From: Paenibacillus radicibacter
GTDB lineage: Bacteria > Bacillota > Bacilli > Paenibacillales > NBRC-103111
DNA: 64,000 bases
Assembly (NCBI RefSeq): GCF_024721995.1
Contig: NZ_JANQBC010000016.1
Location: 1-64,000 of the forward strand
Reading direction: 5' to 3'
Shown here: positions 7,500-13,862 of the stretch, in pieces
How the letters are laid out: each line of letters opens with the position of its first letter
How positions within the stretch are numbered: position 1 is the stretch's first letter
Made by a program: the position numbers and the translations under genes
The notes under the pieces: generated by a model
The model's input: only the letters and a program-made list of their open reading frames with translations
What the model was told of the DNA's origin: nothing
The model's database searches: none

Positions 7500-7955
7500 C
7501 TATAAAAATGTTTGAAAAAATTTATTCTTTACTGATTTATTATTCCGTACTGCCCATTCATTCAATTGTCTTATCCCTATCGATTCTTGGTTTTTCTGAA
7601 AATAAAAGCATAATTCATTTGGAACCACTCTCTTACCGTATAACTTTATCCCTATTCTATTGTCATTCATGTAAATGCATTCAATGTCAGTTACTTTATA
7701 CTTCTTACTACTAGTTGATATAACATAATCAGTTCCTAAAGTGATATTAAGTTTTGTGAAATATCGTCGCTTTACTATAGCTATCAAGTAAATCAATATG
7801 AATATCATCAATCCAACATTTATGTATTTTAAAATGACTTCATCACTAATGGATAGAGTAAGGTATAGACTTCCTTCAAGAAGTAACATAGCCATTATGT
7901 TTACAAAAGCCCTTGGATAAATGGTGTTAAATGTTAGATCATTTTGGTTCTTCAT
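7500..7955 (-). CDS. cassette C4 small membrane protein, 151 aa
   Basis: This is an unrecognised protein with two predicted membrane helices near residues 15-36 (RAFVNIMAMLLLEGSLYLTL) and 43-61 (INVGLMIFILIYLIAIV). A soluble C-terminal part (about 65-150) follows, alternating strand-like segments (LNITLGTDYVIST, YKVTDIECIYMND, RIGIKLYGKRVVPNEL) and a final helix. This two-helix plus beta-domain plan resembles bacterial PH-domain membrane proteins, but that is only a resemblance. ATG at 7955 follows AAAGGA. It is the sole gene of its cassette. Membrane proteins of unknown role are usual integron cargo. Confidence 0.75.
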   Translation of the reverse strand: MKNQNDLTFNTIYPRAFVNIMAMLLLEGSLYLTLSISDEVILKYINVGLMIFILIYLIAIVKRRYFTKLNITLGTDYVISTSSKKYKVTDIECIYMNDNRIGIKLYGKRVVPNELCFYFQKNQESIGIRQLNEWAVRNNKSVKNKFFQTFL

Positions 7956-7981
7956 TTAGATAATTCCTTTCCCGTCGATTT

Positions 7982-8129
7982 CCGATAACGTTATTGTGTT
8001 CCTGACGTCGATTTCCCTAGATAGCCCTTATCTTAGGGGAATCGATGTGTCTGCCTGATTCTACTTCCTTGATATTCCTCGGGCAGGCCGAGCGGCGTCA
8101 GCCGCGAAGCAGGAACACTGTGTTATCTG
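7982..8129 (-). repeat. divergent attC-like site of cassette C3
   Basis: The limits are CCGATAAC (7982-7989) and GTTATCTG (8122-8129). The outer stem is a different but perfect pairing: GTGTTCCTG (7996-8004) with CAGGAACAC (8110-8118). The first inner stem is also replaced, by GATTTCCCTA / TAGGGGAATC. The second hairpin (GTCTGCC / GGCAG) is kept. This is the best compensatory-change evidence in the array. Confidence 0.84.
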
Positions 8130-8191
8130 ATGGAATCGGCATCTTCGAAATAACCCTGATTCTCTTTAATTTAATCCCCTATGGTTCTTTA

Positions 8192-8644
8192 TTACATATA
8201 GTAACTTAAAATTATATCTCCATTATCTTCCACTTCCCCGGTGTCTTGAAATCCGGATTTCTTATATAATGTGTTTGCTACAATATTGTGTGGTACATGA
8301 GATACTCTTATTTGTTTACAATCTATTCTATTTTTTAGCTTTTTAATGACTTCCTTGATCGCTAATTTAGCATAACCTTTTCCTTGGTATTTCTCATCAA
8401 TCATAAACCTTAGTATCCAGTAGTATCCATCAGGATATATTTCATTATCAAACAAAATAAATCCTACCATTGAATCTTCTGCATATATCCCAAATGGCTT
8501 TGAAGTAATCTCTTTAGTTGCATGTAAAAGTGAATCTGAGTTCGATGCAACTAAATTTAATTGGTCTTCTCGCGGTCTTAGATTAATACACTCTAATTCT
8601 CTTTCTTTGGTAATAAGTTTTAGAATTACATTTGTTTGGAACAT
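8192..8644 (-). CDS. cassette C3 GNAT acetyltransferase, polyamine-type-like, 150 aa
   Basis: This is a predicted N-acetyltransferase. KPFGIYAEDSMVGFILF, then WILRFMIDEKYQGKGYAKLAIKEVI (residues about 76-100) with the Q-G-K-G-Y-A acetyl-CoA loop, then VSHVPHNIVANTLYKKSGF as motif B. The pattern 'RFMIDEKYQGKGYAK' and the C-terminal DTGEVEDNGDIIL resemble the spermine/spermidine acetyltransferases of the BltD/PaiA kind from Bacillus, so polyamines are a possible substrate; this is inference. ATG at 8644 has AAGGAG at a good distance. It is the only gene of its cassette, whose attC (7982-8129) is the most divergent full-length copy. Confidence 0.9.
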   Translation of the reverse strand: MFQTNVILKLITKERELECINLRPREDQLNLVASNSDSLLHATKEITSKPFGIYAEDSMVGFILFDNEIYPDGYYWILRFMIDEKYQGKGYAKLAIKEVIKKLKNRIDCKQIRVSHVPHNIVANTLYKKSGFQDTGEVEDNGDIILSYYM

Positions 8645-8702
8645 CGGACCACTCCTTCATAGTGACTATTGTTCTTTTGATTTATTAGATTTCCGATTCT
8701 TT

Positions 8703-8866
8703 CAGATAACGTTTGTGTATCTACGAACCCGAAAGGCTTAAAGGAGCATAGCGACTGGGTCCGTAGGACTTAGCCTTGCAGGGTTATCTGCCTGATACCT
8801 CTTCTCCGAAATCCTCCGAGCAGATCAAGGGGGCTTGCCCCCGCAGCGTAGATATGATGTTAGCTG
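8703..8866 (-). repeat. attC-like site of cassette C2
   Basis: The limits are CAGATAAC (8703-8710) and GTTAGCTG (8859-8866). The outer arms TATCTACG (8718-8725) and CGTAGATA (8847-8854) pair over 8 bp, another compensatory version. Confidence 0.85.
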
Positions 8867-9096
8867 ATGCTTCCTCTTCTTAGTCTATACAATCAAATCG
8901 CTCTTCAAAGTTTTCGACTTTCAAATACTTTAAACTATTTCTTGGGGGAAATATTTTTTTCAACCTTCGAACCAAACACCTAAATACTGATTATTTGAAG
9001 TCTATTTATTGATGAAACTCTTTCTAACTTTCTCAAATTACATAGATATTTAACATATTACAACAGCAGTTTTATTGAAGATTCATTATTTAAAAA

Positions 9097-9130
9097 ATCA
9101 AAAAGCATCGAGGAATCCCGATGCAAAAAG
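9097..9130 (-). terminator. intrinsic terminator of the ParA-like cassette operon
   Basis: The stem GCATCG (9105-9110) / CGATGC (9119-9124) has an 8-base loop and A/T runs on both sides. Read on the minus strand, it is followed by a U run. It lies about 370 bases downstream of the last gene of the operon. Confidence 0.6.
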
Positions 9131-9311
9131 ATTTATTTATCTTGGATCCTTAGGAGCCTCCGCATCTCATTGTTAGCATTGCATTACCATACTTTTTAAA
9201 GTTCACGAATCATATTTACCGCAACAGCCTATGAAATAATTGTGCTATTCGCTGTGCTTCGGGGTAAAATGTAAATTTGCTATGCTAATAGAGTGATTTG
9301 ATACGGAGTCT

Positions 9312-9390
9312 CTGTGGGCATGAATAATAGCGAAAGAAGTGAAACACTAAAAACTTCGTTAAGCTAGCTAACATATCATGCCCATCTCTC
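9312..9390. other. structured inverted-repeat element, possible small RNA
   Basis: TGGGCATGA (9315-9323) pairs perfectly with TCATGCCCA (9376-9384). Inside lie GAAGT/ACTTC (9336-9340, 9353-9357) and a self-complementary AGCTAGCT. No start codon or ribosome site accompanies it. It could be a small RNA or a protein-binding site; neither can be decided. Confidence 0.35.
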
Positions 9391-9496
9391 CATCTAAAAT
9401 CGTTCTCATTTAACCCACGTTAAGTAGCTTGAAGTATAAATTCATTTTTTAAATTCTCAAAAAAATGAGCTCTATTCTTTAGAACTACCATCAAAT

Positions 9497-10174
9497 TCAT
9501 ATAATACTTACTTCCTCAAGTCTCTTAGAAGTTTGATTGATTAACTGATTTCTCAATCGCATTTTTGAAGCCAGATCCAAGTCAGCCTCTCCAACCTTCG
9601 AAATAAAGAAATCTTCAATGAATATTTCTTTCAAGATCTCAACCTTTTCACTAATATAGGTTATCAAATCAACATTAATTTCACTTAACTGTCTAAAGTT
9701 TAAAAGATCGGATGTGGTTGGATTGGAATGATGTATTAGCTCAGAATATTCATTGTATAAGTTATCTAAATCATCTTTTTTATTTAACTTACCTATCAAT
9801 CTACTGCTCATTTTTCTTCTTTCATGCTTCCTAATAGAAGCCTCCAAAAGGTTAACATGATAATGTGCATATAAAATCCTATATAACTTTTCAATTAATA
9901 ACCTAAAAAGAGAATCTACCAAATATTTATCATTAATCGGAACAACTAACAAAAGTCTACTTATATAACTTTTAAATTCATTTATTAAGTTGAAAAAATT
10001 CGCACTTTCATATTCCGATTTATTGAAACAACTACATATGACAAAAAAATCATTTATAGAAAAGTAAAGCTCTTTTAGAACATGCAAGTCCTCTTCTGAT
10101 AAATTTGCATGATATTGCGGAAAGCTCATTTCCATATAATCAAAATAATTATTTACAATCCAAGAGTTAGTCAT
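9497..10174 (-). CDS. cassette C2 third gene, helical protein of unknown function, 225 aa
   Basis: I do not recognise it. The protein is rich in Leu, Glu and Tyr and looks almost fully helical. A segment near residues 140-155 (YNEYSELIHHSNP) resembles the short Y-x-x-x-S-x-x-x-H-x-S stretches seen in HEPN-like or DUF-type C-terminal domains, but no catalytic signature is certain. The gene starts five bases after the stop of the upstream gene (10179-10550) and is clearly cotranscribed with it and the ParA-like ATPase. It ends the three-gene operon of the largest cassette (2,978 bp). Confidence 0.75.
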   Translation of the reverse strand: MTNSWIVNNYFDYMEMSFPQYHANLSEEDLHVLKELYFSINDFFVICSCFNKSEYESANFFNLINEFKSYISRLLLVVPINDKYLVDSLFRLLIEKLYRILYAHYHVNLLEASIRKHERRKMSSRLIGKLNKKDDLDNLYNEYSELIHHSNPTTSDLLNFRQLSEINVDLITYISEKVEILKEIFIEDFFISKVGEADLDLASKMRLRNQLINQTSKRLEEVSII

Positions 10175-10178
10175 TTTT

Positions 10179-10550
10179 CTATTCCTTACTGTTTCTAGAA
10201 AATTTATTAATAATATTTGTCACTTCATTTGTGTGTATCAAATCTTTTTGCTCCAATAATTTTATTGTAGTTTTCTTAAAAACTTCTATGTTGAATTCTA
10301 AGTCTTCTTCCGAATCAGATTGTATTTCCCTTATAACTCTTGCTATTAAAGCCGTTCTACTATCAAATAAATAATCTTTTATACTGATTTTCAATTTCAG
10401 TTTTTCGATAAGCTCTTTTATTTCACGATTATTTTTAAAAATCTCTCTTGATAAAAGTGTAGGAATAAGCACAGCGTAGAAATCCATTTTGGTTTGGTAC
10501 GGATCTCGTCTTACTTCTAATAGTTTAATTCTCTTCCACAGTGTTATCAC
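10179..10550 (-). CDS. cassette C2 second gene, small helical protein, 123 aa
   Basis: This is an unrecognised basic, mostly helical protein (MITLWKRIKLLEVRRDPYQTKMDFYAVLIPTLL then charged helices). Its GTG start at 10550 overlaps the 3' end of the ParA-like gene by 26 bases, implying translational coupling; the ribosome site inside that gene is weak. In plasmid partition loci a small DNA-binding partner often follows ParA, and this gene holds that place, but no helix-turn-helix or ribbon-helix-helix is evident. The role as adaptor is inferred from position only. Confidence 0.7.
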   Translation of the reverse strand: MITLWKRIKLLEVRRDPYQTKMDFYAVLIPTLLSREIFKNNREIKELIEKLKLKISIKDYLFDSRTALIARVIREIQSDSEEDLEFNIEVFKKTTIKLLEQKDLIHTNEVTNIINKFSRNSKE

Positions 10551-11424
10551 TATTCATCACCACCACTCTTTTAATAAACTCATCACATATTTTGATCATC
10601 ATATCATCTAAACTTTTGTCATTTCTATCGACAATACTTTTATCGAATGTTGAAGTAGATAGTTTATTGGATTCATAAAAAATATTCTCGAAAATATGAA
10701 TCTTATTGTTTATGACAACCTCCGCTGTTTCCAGACCTTCCATAAAATCAGCCTGTTTAGGCTTAGCTCCCAGTTGCACCCGTGTCCACATTACACCTAG
10801 ATTTTTGGGTTGCGAATCTTTAAATACAGTATTTCTTTGAGAATATACTATATCTTTAACTACTCTTTCTAATAAATCTACACCTAAAACAGAGTAAGCA
10901 TCCGGAACTGCAGGAACGAAATAGTAATCACTGGTATAGAACGACATTTCTGTATAAACTGAATATGTAGGTGGGCAGTCTAAAAAGATAAAATCATATT
11001 GACTTCTTAAGTCTTTATCTATAATGTAATCCATTAATTTATTCGGAGTACTTGGATTCTGCTGCCTTTGCAGAAAAATCGTCTCTAATTCACCTGGAAT
11101 TAAGTCTAAATTCTCGCTAAGCTCTAAGATTACATGTTTCCTTGTCATACCTACCATTTCTTGTTTGAAAACATTATCCACTGAGCACTTATAATCAATC
11201 TCTCGATTTTCTTTATAAAACGTGGTCTCTTTGTTGAATTTTTCCAACAGTGATTGAGTAAGATTAGCTTGGGGATCAATATCGACCAACAATACTCTGA
11301 CCGATGATTTATCTTCATAATTATAGCGTTCTGATAAATAAAGCGCCATTTCTTTACATAAGGTCGTTTTTCCAACTCCCCCCTTCATATTAATAAAAGA
11401 AATAACCTTTGCGTCTTTAACCAT
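10525..11424 (-). CDS. cassette C2 ParA/Soj-like ATPase, 299 aa
   Basis: This is a deviant Walker-type ATPase of the ParA/MinD superfamily. Near the N terminus is the signature loop KGGVGKTT (FINMKGGVGKTTLCKE). Walker A-prime is LLVDIDPQANLT around residue 46-57, and Walker B is DFIFLDCPP around 145. The C-terminal part (GVMWTRVQLGAKPKQADFMEGL) fits the family. The start is taken at the second Met (11424), because AGGGG sits 8 bases upstream of it but only 2 bases from the first ATG at 11430. It heads a three-gene operon within a single cassette. With no parS-like iterons seen, this could be a partition remnant or a membrane/DNA-positioned effector system; its presence in a cassette suggests a stabilisation or defence role, which is inference. 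Confidence 0.9.
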   Translation of the reverse strand: MVKDAKVISFINMKGGVGKTTLCKEMALYLSERYNYEDKSSVRVLLVDIDPQANLTQSLLEKFNKETTFYKENREIDYKCSVDNVFKQEMVGMTRKHVILELSENLDLIPGELETIFLQRQQNPSTPNKLMDYIIDKDLRSQYDFIFLDCPPTYSVYTEMSFYTSDYYFVPAVPDAYSVLGVDLLERVVKDIVYSQRNTVFKDSQPKNLGVMWTRVQLGAKPKQADFMEGLETAEVVINNKIHIFENIFYESNKLSTSTFDKSIVDRNDKSLDDMMIKICDEFIKRVVVMNSDNTVEEN

Positions 11425-11680
11425 ATCCATATCCCCTATACGATGATTTTAAGTAAAAACACTTAGTAGAATCTTTACAACTTAACACTCTGCACTTTGT
11501 TGATTTCAAATTATGACACTATTCTTGTTTTATTCGACTAATTTCGTCTAATTCCCTGCTTTGATTATGGATTTATGATGTTATGTTTTAGCAAACTTAA
11601 ATATCAACTAGCTATACTAATCTTAACCAATTAATTCAATATGATATTTTTCTTAATATTGTATTTGCCGTAGGAAGTTT
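11425..11680. other. 256-bp leader between cassette C2 start and the ParA-like gene
   Basis: This AT-rich non-coding stretch is long enough to hold its own promoter for the ParA-like operon. I see no clear -35/-10 pair. Most other cassette genes start within about 50 to 80 bases of the cassette edge, so the long leader stands out. Confidence 0.5.
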
Positions 11681-11847
11681 CAGCTAACGTTTCTGTGTTC
11701 ACGAACCCGAGAGGCTTAAAGCAGCGTAACTGCTGGGTTCGTTAGGACTTAGCCTCGCAGGGTTGTCTGCCTGATCCTACTTCTCTGAAATGCCTCGGGC
11801 AGACCGAGGAGCCGATAGGCGACGCAGCGTGAATATTATGTTATAAG
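11681..11847 (-). repeat. attC-like site of cassette C1
   Basis: The limits are CAGCTAAC (11681-11688) and GTTATAAG (11840-11847). This is the site nearest the integrase and a full-length copy with both inner stems. The tip of stem one is GCAGCGTAACTGC. Confidence 0.86.
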
Positions 11848-11895
11848 ATGTCCCCGCCTACTTCGAATTGCATCAAAAATTCACTTGATAATCCT

Positions 11896-12288
11896 TTAAC
11901 TTTGATTCTCTTTTCTTTTCATTAAAAGCTTTTCGATTGTTTTGAAAATGGCTTTTGATAAAGTTCCGCCACTCCCCTTGTATTCCTTGGCCTCCTTATC
12001 GAAAACTATAAATTTATACCCTGAACCAATATTCTTTAATAATCTCATTCCATATCCCTCTATATGTATCCAATCAAAAATCTCATCAATTGTATACAAA
12101 CGTAATCCTTCTAAAAATACTTCCTGTGGAGCTAGCATTGATTCGTTACCTGTTATTTGCCCCCCAATAGACCATTCTTCATTCTTATATTGATAAAATT
12201 GATATGCATAAACCTCCCCTGATTCATAAGGCGGTTTAAAACCTAATTGATTCAGTCTAATTACATCTTCCTTCTCTAGGTATATCAT
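11896..12288 (-). CDS. cassette C1 hypothetical protein, 130 aa
   Basis: This is the first gene after the attI-like junction, so it would be the most recently inserted and the best expressed in an integron model. I do not recognise the protein. It is rich in Tyr and Gly, with strand-like segments (EEWSIGGQITGNESML, YKFIVFDKEAKEYKGSGG) and a C-terminal basic helix (KAIFKTIEKLLMKRK). There is no signal peptide. ATG at 12288 is preceded by an excellent TAGGAGG five bases upstream. It lies 72 bases downstream of the cassette junction at 12360, under the candidate cassette promoter at 12384-12392. Confidence 0.8.
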   Translation of the reverse strand: MIYLEKEDVIRLNQLGFKPPYESGEVYAYQFYQYKNEEWSIGGQITGNESMLAPQEVFLEGLRLYTIDEIFDWIHIEGYGMRLLKNIGSGYKFIVFDKEAKEYKGSGGTLSKAIFKTIEKLLMKRKENQS

Positions 12289-12352
12289 AGTCCTCCTATA
12301 GATCCGTTATCTTTATGAGTTTTTGAATGTATTTAAGACTTTGCGGGGATTT

Positions 12353-12420
12353 CTTATAACTCCTTATTTACGTACTTCGTATAATTATATCATATATGGG
12401 AATTTACGTATTTCGTAAAT
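12353..12420 (-). other. attI-like integration site of the cassette array
   Basis: The first cassette joins non-cassette DNA at CTTATAAC (12353-12360), followed by TCC instead of the GTT seen at every attC. Next to it are two direct copies of TTACGTAYTTCGTA (12368-12381 and 12404-12417), each internally near-palindromic and spaced 36 bp apart. They are good candidates for integrase binding sites by analogy with the direct repeats of attI. The site lies between the first cassette and the integrase stop codon. Confidence 0.7.
12384..12392 (-). promoter_or_regulatory. candidate cassette promoter (Pc-like), extended -10
   Basis: On the minus strand TGATATAAT is a perfect extended -10 box (TG-N-TATAAT), placed between the two attI-like repeats and pointing into cassette C1. 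No good -35 hexamer is seen at 16-18 bp, which extended -10 promoters can tolerate. Confidence 0.5.
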
Positions 12421-12466
12421 CCCCATAATTACCCTATATTTGCGCCCTTCCCATTGCACTTCCACC

Positions 12467-13585
12467 TCACAACTCCATCTGATCCAGGGGACTCTTAATA
12501 TTCCTTATATCTTTCACACTCACATGTGTATATCTTTCGGTCGTTCGAACACTTGCGTGTCCTAGTAATTCTTGAATAAACCGAATATCTATACCTCCCT
12601 CCAATAGATGCGTAGCGAAAGAATGACGCAGAACATGGATACTCACTTTCTTTTGGACTCCTGATGCAACTCTTGCTTGCTCGAATATTTTCTGAACGGA
12701 GCGTTCTGTAATGTGGCTATTCGGATGTTGACCAGGAAACATCCATTTATCTAGCTTTTCCTTCTGCATATATTCCCTTATCATCGCCATCGCAGAATCT
12801 GATAGGAATGTGATTCGATCTTTACGTCCTTTTCCTTGGCGGACACGCAATGTCTTACGTTCATAATCAAAGTCATCTAACTTTAATCGAACAACCTCAC
12901 CTACTCGTAGTCCTGAGGAATAAGTGATGTACAAGATAGCACGATGTTTCAAATTATGTAGAGCTTTCAATATACACATGACCTCCTTCAAAGATAGAAC
13001 ATGTGGCAGCTTACTTTCCTTCTTCGGTCGAATATAAGATGCTTTTGTCACCATACAGAGTACATGCTCGACATAAAATTTTATTGCACTAATTGCTTGA
13101 TTTACATAAGAATGCGAACGATTAAGTTCAAGCAATTGAAGTGCATATTCAGTAATGTTCTTCTCCAGGCTAAAACTTTTGTTCGCTTTAACAAAAATGT
13201 GAAACCTTTCAACCTGACTACAATATGCCTTAATCGTCTTTACACTGTAACCACGAAGTTTTAGCTCATTAGTCAATTTTTTCTTTGCGTTCTCATCCCA
13301 GGACAATTCATGATCATCTTCTTCGATAGAATCGTGATTATCTGAAGTTTGTTTTTGAAAAATGTAGCCTTCATCTATAAGATCAGGCGATACATGAATT
13401 TTGGCATCAGTAAATGATTGTACAAATTCTTCTGCCGCTTCCAACGTATAAGGAATAACCCATTTCCGTTCTGCTTGAATCCATTTTCTCCCCTTGATCC
13501 CTCTAATTCGGTTAATTATCTCTTCGTTATACTCAAATTGAATATAAAGATACTTGTCATCCTTCTTCATAACATGAATAATCAC
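12467..13585 (-). CDS. tyrosine recombinase, presumed cassette integrase, 372 aa
   Basis: It is presumed to cut and join attC and attI sites. The N-terminal domain (1-65) resembles the HARP-like module found on some Firmicute recombinases (IRGIKGRKWIQAERKWVIPY). A SAM-like core-binding domain follows (about 95-175), then the catalytic domain with the full set of residues: R227 (SSGLRVGE), K252 (GKGRKDR), H317-x-x-R320 (HVLRHSFATH), H343 (LLGHAS) and nucleophile Y352 (RYTHVS). The C terminus IKSPLDQMEL resembles the SPLD ending of IntI. The IntI-specific insertion that lies between the K region and the H-x-x-R box (about 20 extra residues with a Trp/Phe-rich end) is missing, so this is a XerC/D-like enzyme and not a canonical IntI. 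The GTG start at 13585 is supported by GGAGGG six bases upstream. It is transcribed toward the cassettes. Confidence 0.93.
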   Translation of the reverse strand: MIIHVMKKDDKYLYIQFEYNEEIINRIRGIKGRKWIQAERKWVIPYTLEAAEEFVQSFTDAKIHVSPDLIDEGYIFQKQTSDNHDSIEEDDHELSWDENAKKKLTNELKLRGYSVKTIKAYCSQVERFHIFVKANKSFSLEKNITEYALQLLELNRSHSYVNQAISAIKFYVEHVLCMVTKASYIRPKKESKLPHVLSLKEVMCILKALHNLKHRAILYITYSSGLRVGEVVRLKLDDFDYERKTLRVRQGKGRKDRITFLSDSAMAMIREYMQKEKLDKWMFPGQHPNSHITERSVQKIFEQARVASGVQKKVSIHVLRHSFATHLLEGGIDIRFIQELLGHASVRTTERYTHVSVKDIRNIKSPLDQMEL

Positions 13586-13623
13586 AATAATCCCTCCACC
13601 TGGTAATCAATCTACATCATTGA

Positions 13624-13670
13624 CAACAAAAAAAGAGCCCACACAAGTCTTTATCGACTTGTAAGTGCTC
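13624..13670 (-). terminator. terminator between the kinase operon and the integrase
   Basis: An imperfect stem GAGCCCACACAAGTC / GACTTGTAAGTGCTC with loop TTTATC is followed, on the minus strand, by a run of seven U. It separates the integrase from upstream minus-strand transcripts. Confidence 0.7.
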
Positions 13671-13812
13671 CCGATGCTTTCGGTACAATCTCTTATAATT
13701 TTATCATAGATTACTACTCACTATATCTCCAAAACTATTCATCAGGTTCAATTAATCCCAAATCAAATGCAATGATATTTTCACTAACCGGTTTTATTTC
13801 AAAAATAACATA

Positions 13813-13842
13813 ACAAGAGGATGGCATCTCTACCATCCTCTT
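13813..13842 (-). terminator. terminator of the histidine kinase operon
   Basis: A perfect stem AAGAGGATGG / CCATCCTCTT lies 20 bases after the kinase stop codon. The U tract after it is interrupted (TGTTATGTTATTTTT). Confidence 0.65.
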
Positions 13843-13862
13843 CCCCTCTATCCTTAATCTAT

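Larger units (their letters stand above)
8867..9496. other. 630-bp non-coding 3' part of cassette C2
   Basis: No supported gene lies here. The AT-rich stretch contains a terminator-like hairpin (9097-9130) and a structured stretch around 9305-9390 with nested inverted repeats. It is unusually long for non-coding DNA inside a cassette. Confidence 0.6.
1..13585 (-). mobile_element. integron-like gene-cassette array with tyrosine recombinase
   Basis: Fourteen cassettes are separated by thirteen attC-like elements. The integrase gene (12467-13585) lies at the right end, and an attI-like junction is at 12360. All recognisable cassette genes are on the minus strand, so the array is read away from the integrase. 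Cassette limits, counted from the integrase: C1 11688-12359, C2 8710-11687, C3 7989-8709, C4 7318-7988, C5 6833-7317, C6 5656-6832, C7 4043-5655, C8 3374-4042, C9 2702-3373, C10 2099-2701, C11 1407-2098, C12 667-1406, C13 124-666, C14 1-123 (cut by the window). Every complete cassette has perfectly complementary 8-mers at its two ends. The array is visibly more AT-rich than the flanking core genes. It continues to the left, so the full size is unknown. Confidence 0.88.

Noticed and set aside
9312-9390. Retron msr-msd
   Set aside because: The inverted repeats look suggestive, but there is no reverse transcriptase gene in the cassette or nearby.
12467-13585. Calling the recombinase IntI
   Set aside because: The IntI-specific insertion is absent; the sequence reads as XerC/D-like with a HARP-like N-terminal domain.
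13735-13827. 30-codon minus-strand frame (MPSSCYVIFEIKPVSENI...)
   Set aside because: The start codon lies inside the terminator hairpin of the kinase operon. It could be a gene remnant, but nothing supports translation.
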